Of a stretch of 64,000 nt of DNA, positions 34,430 through 45,982 are shown piece after piece. Each line of letters begins with the position of its first letter. Within the stretch, counting starts at the first letter, position 1. Source of the stretch: Dipteris shenzhenensis (lineage: Eukaryota; Polypodiophyta; Polypodiopsida; Gleicheniales); assembly GCA_047967505.1 (NCBI GenBank), contig CM106538.1; one strand, given 5' to 3'. Both the position numbers and the translations under genes were made by a program. Below the pieces are notes generated by a model that saw nothing but the letters and a program-made list of their open reading frames with translations, did no database searches and was not told the DNA's origin.

Positions 34430-35275
34430 TGAGTGGTTCGTAGTATCTTTTCAATTTGCTTCCGTTTAGATAGCCATCCATTTCTATTCCATCAAGGGTG
34501 GCTATTCGGCATGACCCTTGAGGAGTGATCTCAACTATGTGGTAAGGACCATACCTCGATACTTAAGCTTATGTTTGGTGTTGCGGACACTGTACAAGAG
34601 TGCCAAGTCTCCTTTTGCCAGGTCCTTGTTCTTAAGGTTGTGGTCGAACCACTTTTTATGTCGAGCCTTTTCTACTCGGAGGGAGTAGGCTCTGCTCGCA
34701 ACCTTGTCTCTTCTAGCTTTTCAAGGTCGACTAGCCTTTCGGCCAGTGCGTCTTTCATGAGTCTTTCTTTTATGGCAAGACGGAGGCTAGGCACTACATC
34801 CATTGGCATTATTGCTCTTCCTTCTACCACTTAGTGAAGTAGTCGATGGTGAGTATGATGTATCGTGCCCTGGTCCCCTTAGCGACTAGTCTTATGGGAC
34901 CGATGAAATCGATGCCCCATTTCTTGAAGGGTTGGTCGACCAGAATTTTAGTCAGGGGCATCATGTCTGCCCTGTGGGATTTGGATGCACTGGTAGGAGT
35001 CACATCGTTTGACAAATTTGACAGCGTCTCCGAAGAGTGTTGGCCCCACCAGAGACCAGCTTGCAACACTTCACGTGCTGTAACCTCAGTGGCAAAATGG
35101 CCTTCTACAATTCTTGAGTGGGCTTCTTCAAGCACCTTGATGTATTCATGTTCGCACACGCATCTTCACAGTATGCCATCCTTACCCATGCGGTAGAGTT
35201 GCCTTGCTATTAGTTGATATGGCACTGCATCCTTAATGAGTTTACGGGCTCTATCCTTCTTGAGGTCCTAGCCTA
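34430..35275 (-). pseudogene. Integrase remnant with core deletion
   Basis: The zinc-binding part (HSRIVEGHF) and first catalytic region (FKKWGIDFIGPI, LTIDYFTKW) are readable from 35159 to about 34826. Next comes a stop and then scrambled sequence where the SDRG and NG-x-x-E regions should be. The C-terminal SRYGPYHIVEITPQG and LNGSKLKRYYEPL resume at about 34570-34430. The core carrying the second Asp and the Glu is therefore missing or unrecognisable. Confidence 0.7.
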
Positions 35276-35286
35276 GGGGTAGTCCA

Positions 35287-36780
35287 TTAAGCAAGTAGTC
35301 CTAGGGGTAGTCCATTGGCCAAGTAGTGGTTGATTTCAGTAACCCATTCTGGAATGGCGCCGAGGAAGAAGAGGGAAGCATCTAGGAGATCATCTTCTAC
35401 TCCTGTTGGAGCTTCGCCGTTTTGGATCCTCAATAGGTGGTCGGCTAGAACGTGGGTTTTACCCTTATGCACAATGACTGTGAGGTTGAATTCTAGTAGG
35501 ATCAGCATCCACCTAGTGATGCATCCAGTCATGTAGGGTTTGTTGACCAAATATAGCAATGCTTGATGGTCCACAAAGAAGACAAACTTGTTGGCTAACA
35601 AGTAGTGCATGAACTTCTTAACTGCATAGACCATGGCAAGATCCTCCCTCTCAGTGGTAGTGTAGTTAACTTCGGCCTCATTTAGTTGACAGCTCGCAAA
35701 GTATACTAGGTAATCCAAATTATGCTCCCCGGGTTGGGCTAACACACATCTAATGGCAAAGTTAGAGGCATCAATGTGGACATGGAATATTAAATTCTAG
35801 TCAGGAGACCTCAATACTGGTGCAGTGGCTAGAGCTAGCTTGAGGGTTTCAAAGGATGTTTGGCACTCTTTGGTCCACTCAAAGGATACTAGCAGCTTGT
35901 ATAACGGGTTGGATGTATTGGCATAGAATAAGATAAATCTTCGATAATAGCCCCTATGGCCAGTAAATCGTTCTCCCTTAGCGTTGGTGGAAGGTGGTAA
36001 CTCCAAGAAGAGTTTGATTTTGTTGTGGTCCATAGAGATTCCATTCTGGGATAGTATGTGCCCTAGGATGACACCATGTTTGACCCAAAACTGGCACTTA
36101 AGGGGGTTGAGGGATATGCGGTATAAGCTGCACTTCTCGAGGACGAGCCTGAGATACTTCAAGTGGTCATCTCATTTTGAGTTCATGCCGATATTGTCCA
36201 AGAAGACTTCCACAAAGTCCCTCAGGTATTCCTTGAATACCGTGATCATCATACGTTGGAAGGTAGCCGGGGCATTGGTTAGTCTGAATATCATAACCCT
36301 GGCTGCATATACACCCCATTCGATTGTGAAGGTGGTCTTGTGTTGATCTTGGGGGCAATTGAGACTTGGTTTTAACCTGAAAATCCATCTAGGAAGCTAT
36401 ATGCTTTCTTTCCAGCTACCCTTTCTATGAATGGCAAGGGGTAGTAGTCACGTCTCGTGGCCACATTCACCTTCTTCAAATCCACGCATATTCTGATTTT
36501 TCCATTTTTCTTCAAGACTATCACAATCGGTGATACCTAGTCTGTATGCTCGATCTCATAGATGAATCCTGCATCTATGAGTTTTTGGATTTCTTCCCTC
36601 ACTATGAGTACATAATTAGGATTCACAGGGTAGGGGCGTTGCCATACTGGCCTGACATTATCCATCATGGGGATTGTATGCTGCACTATTGTAGCAGGTA
36701 TTCCTTTCATGTCAGTGTATTTCCAAGCCATGCAGTCCTTATATTCTCGTAGGAGAGCTATTAAGGCATTCTCCTCACTG
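35287..36780 (-). pseudogene. RT-RNase H of minus-strand Ty3/gypsy element, broken
   Basis: RT begins at about 36780 with ENALIALLREYKDCMAWKY, then LIDAGFIYEIEHTD, a stop (TAG, one transition from Trp) and VSPIVIVLKKNGKIRICVDL. Sequence is garbled between about 36390 and 36270. The catalytic box reads FLDN (about 36190-36205) instead of FLDD, so the second catalytic Asp has become Asn. RNase H has HIDASNFAIRCVL, TTTEREDLAMVYAVKKF and FFVDHQALLYLV, with a stop near 35797. The RT could not be catalytically active. Confidence 0.82.
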
Positions 36781-37620
36781 GGAGTGAGGTCATCGGCAAC
36801 AAATATGAGCTATGGGTCCTGCCCTTATGGGGCTGTTGGTATAGGATCTTATGATCCTGGATAGTACAGGCCTTGTAGTGGGCTGATAATTGCCGTAGGT
36901 ATTCCTTATCCTCAATCTCCTTCTCTTTTTCTGTCGAAGTAGTGGACTTTTTGGTGTTAGCCTTGCCTTTTGATACAGGGGATTTGGGACTAGAAGGGGG
37001 CTCTTCCTTTGTACTTATAGAGCCGACGGGGGTGGTTACCTTACCATGTTTCCCCAATTAGAGGAGAACTTGTGGTGGGTAGTCATGGCACCTACTTAGG
37101 TCAGCCAGTGAAGATATGATTTTACCCTTACTACTCCCTTGCTTACCTCTCAGGGTTTGAGCATGTTGAACATCCTTAGGGGAACCACTGGGGTCAGACC
37201 CTCGAGCTCTGGGGTGGTGATCTGAAACCCTACTCTTTTCGAGACATCTATGTTGGCTAAGATGTGCATCCAGTTCTGTGAGAATTCTGGCTTGGGAAGA
37301 GGTGCATACTAGAAGTCGTCAAACTCCTTCTCATCCTCTTCCTTGTCATAGGGTTGGAATAGCTTTACAGAGGTGGTTTGGGCAGTGGTGTCAGACTCTA
37401 CGAAAGAGGTGTCTTGACAATGGGTGGGCCTTGTAGGTGTGTAGGTCCACTCTCATGTTTGCTCCTCGTGCCACAAGTAGCTATTATCATTGCGCCAGTC
37501 ATGCACGAGCCTGGACATTCGCAAGAAGGGCCTGCCTAGGATAGCTTCATATCCTAGCTGTCGAGTGAAGTCCATATGGTGACCATAGGTCCGGCCCGTT
37601 TGGAGCCTCAGATGATCCCG
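36781..37620 (-). pseudogene. Protease end and protease-RT linker
   Basis: On the minus strand, DFTRQLGYEAILGRPFLRMS (about 37575-37515) followed by LVHDWRND is the C-terminal part of a retropepsin. The linker runs through an acidic stretch (YDKEEDEKEFDDF) and a Lys/Ser/Thr-rich frame (37057-36761). The protease active site is not present upstream: the sequence changes character near 37610. Confidence 0.6.
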
Positions 37621-38420
37621 AATGGCTGTGGGTCGAACGGTGACTATAGGTCGGTTGCTCTGTTTTGTGCACTAGTTCAATCGTATGGTCGGTGGCCTAT
37701 TTCGAGACTGTCGACCGTTTTGGGGGGACTGCATCGGCCACCCAATTGAGCCTAACCGACTACGACTGGTGGCTATATAAGAGCAAGCCCGTGAAGCCCA
37801 TTTCATCACTGGCTACAATGACCCTGATTCCTTAACATCTAGCCTCCGTCTTCTACTATTTCCAGCACGCCATCGAAGCTTCTTTCACAGGAGCGACGGT
37901 TGGGAGGCAGCGCCATCTATTGTATCAGTTCTACAGTAATCAAATTTTTGATTCTCCATACTGTCTTGTTTTCTTTCTTGCGTACGAGATCCTGTTATCT
38001 GTTGAGCACATACGTTGTATTATTTTCTTACAAATGCGATGGTGATGGGGAACAATTATGACCATGGATGGAGGGGTGGGTTCACCGCACCAGCGGCGAG
38101 GGGGGTAGTAGAATAGCAATGGTTGGTAGGAAACCACTATAGCGCCGATCAATGGCTTGTCAGGTCAATGCAAAAGTAACTCTAACATGCATTAACTTCG
38201 AGCGACGAGGTAACTTGTAGTCAGAGGTTAGGTCGGTGGGGAAGTGCTATGGCATTGGGTCAATGCAAGTTGATTGATGGGATCCGGTTAATGCATTGAT
38301 CAGCAGGGAAATCGGTCGATGCGATACGCTACAATGCTGACTCGGTGGGATAGTCATACACAATTTTGCCGACTGAGATTTGATGAGTTCTGAGAAATTT
38401 GCAGTTTCAATTCATGATTT
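37620..38420 (+). other. LTR-like or promoter-like insert with TATA box
   Basis: CG-richer sequence between the protease remnant and the leader of the minus-strand element. On the + strand TATATAAG (37774-37781) sits in GGCTATATAAGAGC, a strong plant TATA context. No reading frame is seen. It may be a solo LTR or a fragment of another element. Its boundaries are not visible. Confidence 0.35.
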
Positions 38421-38829
38421 TTTGTGATGGGGGGGTGCTACACTACCTAATCTACCTACTCGATGAAAAAAAACTTGAAAACAAACACTTTTTGGAAGTC
38501 AAAATGCAAAAACTCAAAAAAGGGGAGTTCTAGAACATAAAACTACTTCAAAACTTGACAAAATTTTTTACTTTTGTTGTTTTTTTGAGGTGATCACACA
38601 CACACCTTAGCAATCAAGCCTACTAAGATCCTATGAACTTGAAACACCAAAAAGCATAAACAACAAGCTTCCCATGCTCACAAATGGCATTCCTACATGA
38701 AAAAACAGATTTCCATCCTCTCTCTCTCTCTCCTACAACTCCACTAACAAGCTCCAAGGTAAGCTTGAAGACTTGTGCAATGGAATATATCGAAGGGAGA
38801 CAAGTGCAAATGCAAAAACATACCTTTTA
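38421..38829 (-). other. Leader of minus-strand Ty3/gypsy element
   Basis: A/T-rich sequence with A-runs and a short CACACACAC tract between the LTR-like insert and the primer site. No gene is seen. Confidence 0.4.
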
Positions 38830-38847
38830 TCCCTGGCAGTGGCGTCA
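38830..38847 (-). promoter_or_regulatory. Primer binding site, tRNA-Asp type (minus strand)
   Basis: The minus strand reads TGACGCCACTGCCAGGGA, matching the tRNA-Asp complement at 14 of 18 positions. It is four bases from a CA-type LTR end at 38852. Confidence 0.65.
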
Positions 38848-38851
38848 AAAA

Positions 38852-39960
38852 TGTAGTGGGTCTCATAGGTGACTCACATGTCGTGGGGTAGTTGAAGATA
38901 TGCCGACGGAGTCTCCACTCTCGGCTACTCCTTGTGGGAGCAATGCATAGCGAGAGCCATCCGCAAGTGTCACTCAAGCAGCCTCCGTATTGTTGCAGTG
39001 TGGTTTCACGTGAAGAAGAGGGAAGTGAAAGAGGGGAGGTGAGAGGGAGGAGGAGGGAGAAGGGAGGAGGAGGAGGGAGAAGGGAGTAAAGGCGGATAGA
39101 GTGATAACCACAAAGGCACTACAATGGAAACAAGAGAACACCCAAAACACTCTCTTGGAAGAGAAGAGGGAGCTTGTATTCAAACTTGTGCAAACAACAA
39201 TGAAGACCAAAGTCAAACATTTGGTCTTTTATACATGTCACCTTTTGAAGGGAGGGCCAACCCTTTTTCACTTTACAACCATGGGCTCTTGGGCTCATAG
39301 GATGCCAAGGCATATTTCTATTCTTACCGACTCTCCCTACTATCGGAAATAGCGCTTGTGTTAACCATATTAAAGCTCTAGGGACAAACCTAGTATTAGG
39401 AGGTGGTCGTAACCGGTTCCCAAATAGCGCTTGTGTTAGCCTCGCCACTCCTAGGCTCGAGTGATTTGGGGCTCAAACTCCCTGAGTGCCCTCACACCTT
39501 CACCTATCTGGGGTTCGAACCTCATAGACTAGGCTCAAAACCTGGAGTGACGAGGCTCGACTTCTAGAAGACACCCCATGGCAACCCTGAATGTTGCCAT
39601 CAGGAAGCCTTTTCTTTGGAATATTTGGGGGACAAACTCCTTGAGTTTGAGCTATATTCCTTCCGTGGCTATTTTCGTTGGCGTTGCTATTTTCTGTGGA
39701 TGTGGAGCTGAAAAGTGCAAGGCGGATGCAATCTTCGTGGCCCAAAAGTGTGCATCTCCTTGTTCTTGGTATTCACCTCCTTGTTTTGGGTGGGGGTAGC
39801 TGGAACATAGAGCCTGTGCCTGGGATCCTTGAATCCTTGGACTTTGGAGCGGGTCTTTGGGTATTTGGGGATCAAACTCCCTGAGTTTGAGCTATACTCC
39901 TTCCGTGTGCACATTGCTTGTTGTAATCATTGACCTTGGTGTATTTGGGTATCAAACTCC
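38852..39960 (-). repeat. Probable 5' LTR of minus-strand Ty3/gypsy element
   Basis: Read on the minus strand it holds U3 repeats (GCTCAAACTCAGGGAGTTTGA-like copies near 39858, 39628 and 39467), a TATA box TATAAAAG at 39233-39226, a CCT-rich tract (about 39085-39010) and an end in CA next to the primer site. The module order parallels the LTR of the 14 kb element. The far boundary is uncertain, as no second copy is in the window. Confidence 0.5.
39347..39438. repeat. 17-bp direct repeat AAATAGCGCTTGTGTTA
   Basis: Identical copies at 39347-39363 and 39422-39438 lie within the probable LTR. Confidence 0.8.
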
Positions 39961-40404
39961 CTTGAGCTTGTCCTGTTGATGTAGATTATTCGGCTTGGTC
40001 ACCTTTACTCACTAATTATCGTGCATTTGGTGACTGTACTCTCTGTGGATATTAACAAGCCATTATGAGTATGTGACTACCATCGATTGTTTATAGACAT
40101 GGGTAATACCCTATATAGACTAGAATTCTACTACTACTAATTGCATCCTCGATTAAACATGCGATCTAAGAAGGTACTCAACAATACTAAATCCATGAAT
40201 ATTTGTGGTCTTTGATAGGCCCAACAAGACCTTCTATCACGTCTTCTCCTAGCAATCCACTCCCTTCTTACAGGAAAGACTTGAGCCATGCATTGACTAA
40301 TTACGACCAAGTTTTTCATACATTCATCAACACACAATCACTATAATTTTCTCTATTAGCTGAATCATTGCTATAATGGACACAATAATGGCTATAAGGA
40401 AAAC

Positions 40405-40476
40405 ACATATAACCATCTTGTCATCCATTCCTATGCAAAATACATATAACCATCTTGTCATCCATTCTTATGCAAA
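40405..40476. repeat. 36-bp tandem duplication
   Basis: ACATATAACCATCTTGTCATCCATTC occurs twice in tandem (40405 and 40442) with one base changed shortly afterwards. The flanking sequence from 39961 to 41750 is AT-rich, with no supported gene. Confidence 0.85.
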
Positions 40477-41756
40477 AGATGAAGTCTTGTCACATCTCTA
40501 AGTTGCATTGTCAAATTGAACACAATAAGAGTTATGATTGAACTAGAAGGTGTCAAATAATTTTCAATCTTAAAAGATTGATTCAAAAGTGATATTTAAA
40601 AAAAGTGACAAAAATTTTGATTTTACTCTAAAAGTGGCAATCAATCTTCAATATAAAAAGATTGATTTAAGAACACCTTTAGTACTTCTTGAAACTCCTC
40701 ATAACATTTAGAGGAAAATAGTAGAAGTTAGTTGCATGAGCATTTGAAGGTTTTGGCAACTCTTCTTTTCGGTCATATTTAGATGTGTTCGCATTTGTGG
40801 CCATATTCTTTGCAATACTAAGCAAGTCAATGAGTGAATCTTCAATCTTTCTTTCATTATTAGATTGTTGGGTAGCGAGATTAGAATTTGTTAGAGCTTT
40901 TGGCAGATCTTTTTCCTCTTTTGGTGGTTGTGATGATTGCTCTACATAGCAAGCTCAATGGTTGCCCCTTAAGTATTCCCTTCTATTGGTGGTGCATGTG
41001 AACCATATATCGACACCCTTTTAAGGAGTCTTGTTGAAGTCATTGGAAATGAAGGAAAAGGTGCACCACCCATACCTCCTTTCAAAGTTCTTATGTCTTT
41101 ATAGAGGAAAAAGTAGGATCCTTGCAATTATGTTGATTGTATTGGTATCCTTTGCTTTTCTTTCTCTCTTTGGAGCCTAATCTTTGTTGGGAAATTACCA
41201 TCTTTTGACTGTGGCTTGTCTGGTTGTTGGGCTATACGTTTCATGGACATTTTGTTGCCCAATTCTAGCTCGAAATGGACAACCACATCAGTTTTTCCCT
41301 CTAGAGTTAATTAAGGAACATTAATTCCTTTCCTTGCTCCCTTGTATAGAGAACATGCATAAAAAAAGAGGAATGTTGTAAGAATTCAATTTTAAAACAA
41401 GCAATTTTGAGTAGACAAACAATTGAAGATATTTGTATGATAATATATAATATATAATTATTATAATCACACATAGTGTGGGCAGGGAGGCCGCATGCTT
41501 CCTTCCCCAAAGAGTTATGATCTGAGGGAACGAGCCCTTCCCTGGGCACCAAGAATATAAACACCGAGAATATAAGCGTCAAAAATAAGTCTCGCAAATG
41601 GATAAGATATTGGCATATTACCTGGATCTCAATAGCCGTAATTGTATTTTTGTATATTACTTGTAAAGCCCATATCTTTTTAACAATTTCAATGTTAACT
41701 TGCATCCACAAATAGAAAAGGAGCAACATGAGGGTGAGAAGTAAAAAGATGGCAAG

Positions 41757-41926
41757 TGAGAGTGCTGTCAACGGAAGCAAGAACGGAAGAGGGAGAGAGA
41801 GAAACAGAGAGCCACACAAGTTTTGGTGGGTGCAGAACCCCCTAATCTTCTTTTTCATTCATTTATATATGTGTTTGAGTATTGTACATAACCGGGGTAA
41901 AGGCACAGTGACCTTTAACGCCCATA
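41757..41926 (-). repeat. 3' LTR of copia element
   Basis: 170 bp. On the minus strand it starts TATGGGCG (the first bases have drifted from TG) and ends CTCTCA. It is preceded on the minus strand by the polypurine AAGTGGGAGGT (about 41927-41937). Confidence 0.93.
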
Positions 41927-41979
41927 ACCTCCCACTTAAAGGACAATGTGCCTTTAAGGGGAAACAACCAGTGAGCATA

Positions 41980-43149
41980 CTATCCAATGCCCATCAATAC
42001 ATGACAATACTCAAACTGCTGACTAGGTAGACTCTTCGTCAGCATATCTGCAGGGTTATCATCTGTATGAACGTTGACAAGCTCTATGCGCTTGTCCTCA
42101 AGTACCTCCCTGATGAAATGGTACCTGACCTCAATGTGTTTGGTCTTTGCATGAAAGACCGGACTCCGTGCTAGCTGAATAGCACTCATGGAATCACTAT
42201 GCAATGTCGGTATACCTGTATGAATCCCCAAATCTCCCACTAGCCGATCAAGCCATATAGCCTCCTTGCAACCCTCTGTGGCTGCAACATACTCAGCCTT
42301 TGTGGTAGACAAAGCAATGCACTTCTGTGCGCGAGACATCCACGACACTGCACCACCTGCAAAGGTGAACACATAACCAGAAGTGGATCTCCTACTATCC
42401 ACATGCCTTGCATAGTCTGAATCTGTGTACCCAAGTACACGCATGTCTCCTCTACCAAAGCAGATGCACATCTCCTTGGTACCCTTCATGTACCTCATGA
42501 TGCACTTAACTGCCTCCCAATGCCTCTTTCTTGGATTAGCCATATACCGGCTAACAACTCCCACTGCAAATGCAATGTCTGGTCTAGTAGCTATCATAGC
42601 ATACATAATATTCCCAACTGCTGATGCATAAGGAACCTTGGCCATCATGGCCCTTTCCTCATCTGATTTGGGACTATCTGTATGACTCATTTTCACATAT
42701 GGAGGCAATGGAGTACTCACTGCCTTCCCCCCCTCCATATTGAAACGCTGCAATACTTTTGTAACATACTCTTTTTGTGAAAGCCAAAGGAGTTTCCTAC
42801 TCCGATCAGGCGTGATGCGCATACCAAGAATATGACCTGCAAATCCCAAATCCTTTATATCAAAGGCCTCATGCAACTTGGCCTTTAATGCATCTAGCTC
42901 ATAAGTATTCTTGCTAGCCAATAGCATATGATCCACATATAGTGATAAGATTATCAGGCTATTATCCTTAGCCCTTTTAGTGTAGAGACAGTGATCAATT
43001 TCACTCCTTCTAAAACCCTGGGACCGAATGAAAGCATCAAAATTCTGATACCATTCTCTAGGTGCTTGCTTAAGACCATAGAGACTCTTCTTCAGCTTGC
43101 AAACTAAATGCTCTTTGCCCTTTTCTTCAAAGCCTTCCAGCTGCACCAT
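41980..43149 (-). pseudogene. Copia RT-RNase H, long intact segment
   Basis: 389 uninterrupted codons. RT motifs KLKKSLYGLKQAPREWYQ and PYASAVGNIMYAMIATRPDI are present, but the catalytic box reads YVDH where copia RTs have YVDD (GAT to CAT), which should abolish polymerisation. RNase H is well preserved: GYTDSDYARHVDSRRSTSGY, STTKAEYVAATEG, LHSDSMSAIQLARSPVFHAK and TDDNPADMLTKSLP. It continues the frame upstream, cut off by a TAG just before MVQLEGF. Classed as a pseudogene because of that stop, the YVDH change and the upstream deletion. Confidence 0.92.
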
Positions 43150-44165
43150 CTAAATTTCCTCATGCAAATCCCCATGCAAGAAAGCTATCTTGACATCCAT
43201 CGGCATAAGCTCCATATCCTCTAATGCCACTAGTCCAAGCATGCATCTAAGTATGGTCATCTTCACAACTGGAGAGAATATCTCATCAAAGTCCACACCC
43301 TTCTCTTGCTAGAACCCTTTCGCGACCAAACGGGCCTTGTACCTAGGCATATCATCACCTCTGACCTTCATTTTGTAGACCCATTTACATGGCAATGCTT
43401 TCTTTCCATGTGGCAAAGAAACCAAGTCCCAAGTCTTATTCTTCATAAGTGAACTCATCTCTGATTGCATAGCATACTCCCACTTGCGTTGATCCTCACG
43501 CATCATAGCCTCTTTGTAGCAAGAAGGCTCCCCGCAATCAGTAAGCATCACATAGTCTACCCCTGGAACGAACTTATCAGGCGGTCTAGACACTCTAGAT
43601 GATCTTCTCAAGGGCATTTTAGCTTGCTGTCCCACCTGCATATTAGCCACATTTGGCTCATCATTTCCACCAATAGATGATCCATCATCTACCCTTGATT
43701 GTATACATGTGGGAGTACTTGGTGGTACCATTTCTTGCACATTTGGTGCATGGACAACTTGCTGTCTATCAACATATGCAGGTGGATTCACATCCTGGAA
43801 AGTGATTCTCCTCATTTCCACATCCCTCATGGGTGCCTTATGCATTTTCTTCTCATTGAAGACTACATCTCATGGCTGCGTATGATCTTCTTTGCTTCTG
43901 GATCCCAGAGACGATAGCCCAGCTCTCCACTTTTACCATAACCCAGAAAGATGCATTTCCTAGACTTAGGATCTAGCTTCTTTCAAAGCTCTTTTGGCAC
44001 ATGTGCATATGCCTCACACCCAAATATACGCAAATGAGAGTAAGAGGGCTTCTTGCCACTCCATGCCTCTTCAGGAATACCACCATCCAAACTCTTACTA
44101 GGTGATCTATTGATCACATGCACTGCAGTCTTCATTGCCTCAGCCCAAAAACCACCAGAAATAAA
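43150..44165 (-). pseudogene. Copia integrase C-terminus and RT start
   Basis: Read on the minus strand: GGFWAEAMKTAVHVINRSPS and LRIFGCEAYAHVPKEL are the end of a copia integrase. The linker follows, with an ATG-led open part 43845-43309 (RRSSRVSRPPDKF, then WKYAMQSEM-like sequence, LPCKWVYKMKVRGDDMPRYK, ARLVAKGF). Next come a stop at about 43307 (TAG, one transition from Gln) and VDFDEIFSPVVKMT and MPMDVKIAFLHGDL, which holds the first RT catalytic Asp. A second TAG precedes 43149. No integrase catalytic core is present. Confidence 0.88.
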
Positions 44166-44391
44166 CTGACTCTACAAGATGAAGTCTAATAGTAGACTTT
44201 GCTAATGCATCCAACTCATTCCAATCATCCTCAGACATATTTGCAGGCTTAGCTTCAATCCCTGCCAAGGGTTTAATCTGCTTCTTTTGAATAAGCACAT
44301 CCCTTATCTATTCTTTCTACAAAGAAAAGTTTGTCCCATCAAACTTTTTAATGTTGAAAAACTCCTTTTCAGACATGGAAGAGGATGCCAT
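44160..44391 (-). pseudogene. Copia gag N-terminus, truncated
   Basis: ATG at 44391 starts MASSSMSEKEFFNIKKFDGT, followed by two stops (about 44318 and 44309), then VLIQKKQIKPLAG and MSEDDWNELDALAKSTIRLHL, typical of copia gag. The sequence jumps directly into integrase near 44160, in a different frame. The rest of gag, the protease and the integrase N-terminus are missing, a deletion of perhaps 2 kb compared with full elements. Confidence 0.88.
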
Positions 44392-45790
44392 AATGCAAAT
44401 AAAACAAAATCCCAAATGCTAGTGCATACAAGAGAGAATCACACCAAATACCAGGTGCACCCAAATGTGTATGCCACAATAGAGTGAAATATCACTGAAA
44501 CTCACGTCTCAAAGCATCTGACTCATGTGCATATACTATGCATCCATATGAGCAAATCTGGCCCAAAAGAAAATGCCAACTGCAATGGCAATCCAAAATG
44601 CCAATAAGTGCCAAATGACTCAAGCATAAACACCGTCCACTGGCATATGCATTAATAATATCTCATCCAAGAGAGCATAGCACTATCAGTGCATCACCTG
44701 CAATGTGTCAAAGCTGTCCCTCAGCATAAAATAGCATCCATGTGCAAAGCGTCCATAAAAATAGCATCCCACAAGGTAATTTGGGCCTATCAGTGCATCC
44801 AATAAGGACCGCAATGCATCCAAATGGCCTATAAATCATCCACTGCAACCAAATGCACACCACGAATGAGCGCACACTGCTCAAACTGCAACCAGAGCGA
44901 TCTGCATAAGGTATGCTCAAGAAATCATGGTCCCACGGTAATGACCGCTACTGAAAATAGAACCTGAGATGCCTCAAAACATGGGTGCCATTGCATAATC
45001 GGACTCAGCAAGAAAATCTGCAAATATCTCTCTTCTGCCAGAACTCCAAAATCCCAACCGATGAGTGAGAAATGGGAGTCAACACTTATCCACTGCCATG
45101 TGGCATAAATCTAAGGTTTCAAAACCTTAGAATGAAAAATGCATAACAGAGAGACGAAATCGAATACACAGAGATCTATAACTCTAAAAATCCTCCACCG
45201 AATCTCGCAAAAACTGATAGGTAGGGGTTTTTGGGCATCCGGATTGCAATGGGATAGACGGTTTTGGAAACTGTGGTCTCAATCACTGGGTCCAACACAC
45301 GGGCTAAAAAACGTTTTTTGAAACAGAGCTATTTGTAAACTCCACCGGAGTGCGAATGATGAGTAACATAGAAGTTTTAGGACCTTCTGAGTCCACCGGA
45401 ACTGATAGATCTGCAAATGGTTGCTCCAAACTTGAGTTCCAACACCCGGACAGAAAAACGCAGAAACTGACACAATGAGTCAGAAATCCAATGGAATGAT
45501 CCCAGATTCAAGAATGAAGGTGTTTCCAAGCTCCTGAAGTAATGTGGACACCAAAAGCAAGCAATAGTTGCCTCTACAAGTCAATACGGAGTCTCTGTCA
45601 TCGAACGGAACAGGAAAAAGCTCAAAAAACGACTTTTTCTTTGAAAACACTTAACAGGCTCTCAAAACCACTTTGCAAAGCCAAAGTGACTTTTCCAAAG
45701 GTTCCTCCAAGGTCTCTGCACACTCGGATGCAAGTCACCCTCCTCCCACAGAGCTGTTGAGTTTCAAGCATTCGCGCACGCTCAGCTAGA
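44392..45790 (-). other. Long untranslated leader of copia element
   Basis: About 1.4 kb between the primer site and gag ATG with no supported frame. Sequence of this length is unusual for copia leaders, which are commonly much shorter. It contains repeated phrases about CTCCACCGGA and CCAACACNCGGNC (about 45290 and 45440). Confidence 0.6.
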
Positions 45791-45810
45791 TCACCCGGGC
45801 TCTGAGACCA
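45791..45810 (-). promoter_or_regulatory. Primer binding site, initiator-Met type
   Basis: The minus strand reads TGGTCTCAGAGCCCGGGTGA, close to the plant initiator-Met complement TGGTATCAGAGCC. It is separated from the LTR end by two bases. Confidence 0.85.
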
Positions 45811-45812
45811 GT

Positions 45813-45982
45813 TGAGAGTGCTCTCAACGGAAGCAAGAACGGAAGAGGGAGAGAGAGAAACAGAGAGCCACACAAGTTTTGGTGGGTGCAGAATCCCCTA
45901 ATCTTCTTTTTCATTCATTTATATATGTGTTTGAGTATTGTACATAAGCGGGGTAAAGGCACATTGACCTTTAACCCCCACA
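45813..45982 (-). repeat. 5' LTR of copia element
   Basis: 170 bp. The minus strand starts TGTGGGGG and ends CTCTCA. Matches 41757-41926 at 164 of 170 positions by my count. Confidence 0.93.

Larger units (their letters stand above)
34430..38852 (-). mobile_element. Minus-strand Ty3/gypsy body related to the 14 kb element
   Basis: Read on the minus strand from 38847: a tRNA-Asp-type primer site, a leader interrupted by foreign-looking sequence, a protease end, RT, RNase H and a deleted integrase, ending near 34430. RT and RNase H motifs (GHILSQNGISMDHNKIKL, ELPPSTNAKG, GYYRRFI) closely parallel those of the 14 kb element (GHIVSQHGIATDMDKIKI, ELPPSTNSKG, GYYRRFI), so both belong to one lineage. 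No 3' LTR was found. Confidence 0.75.
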
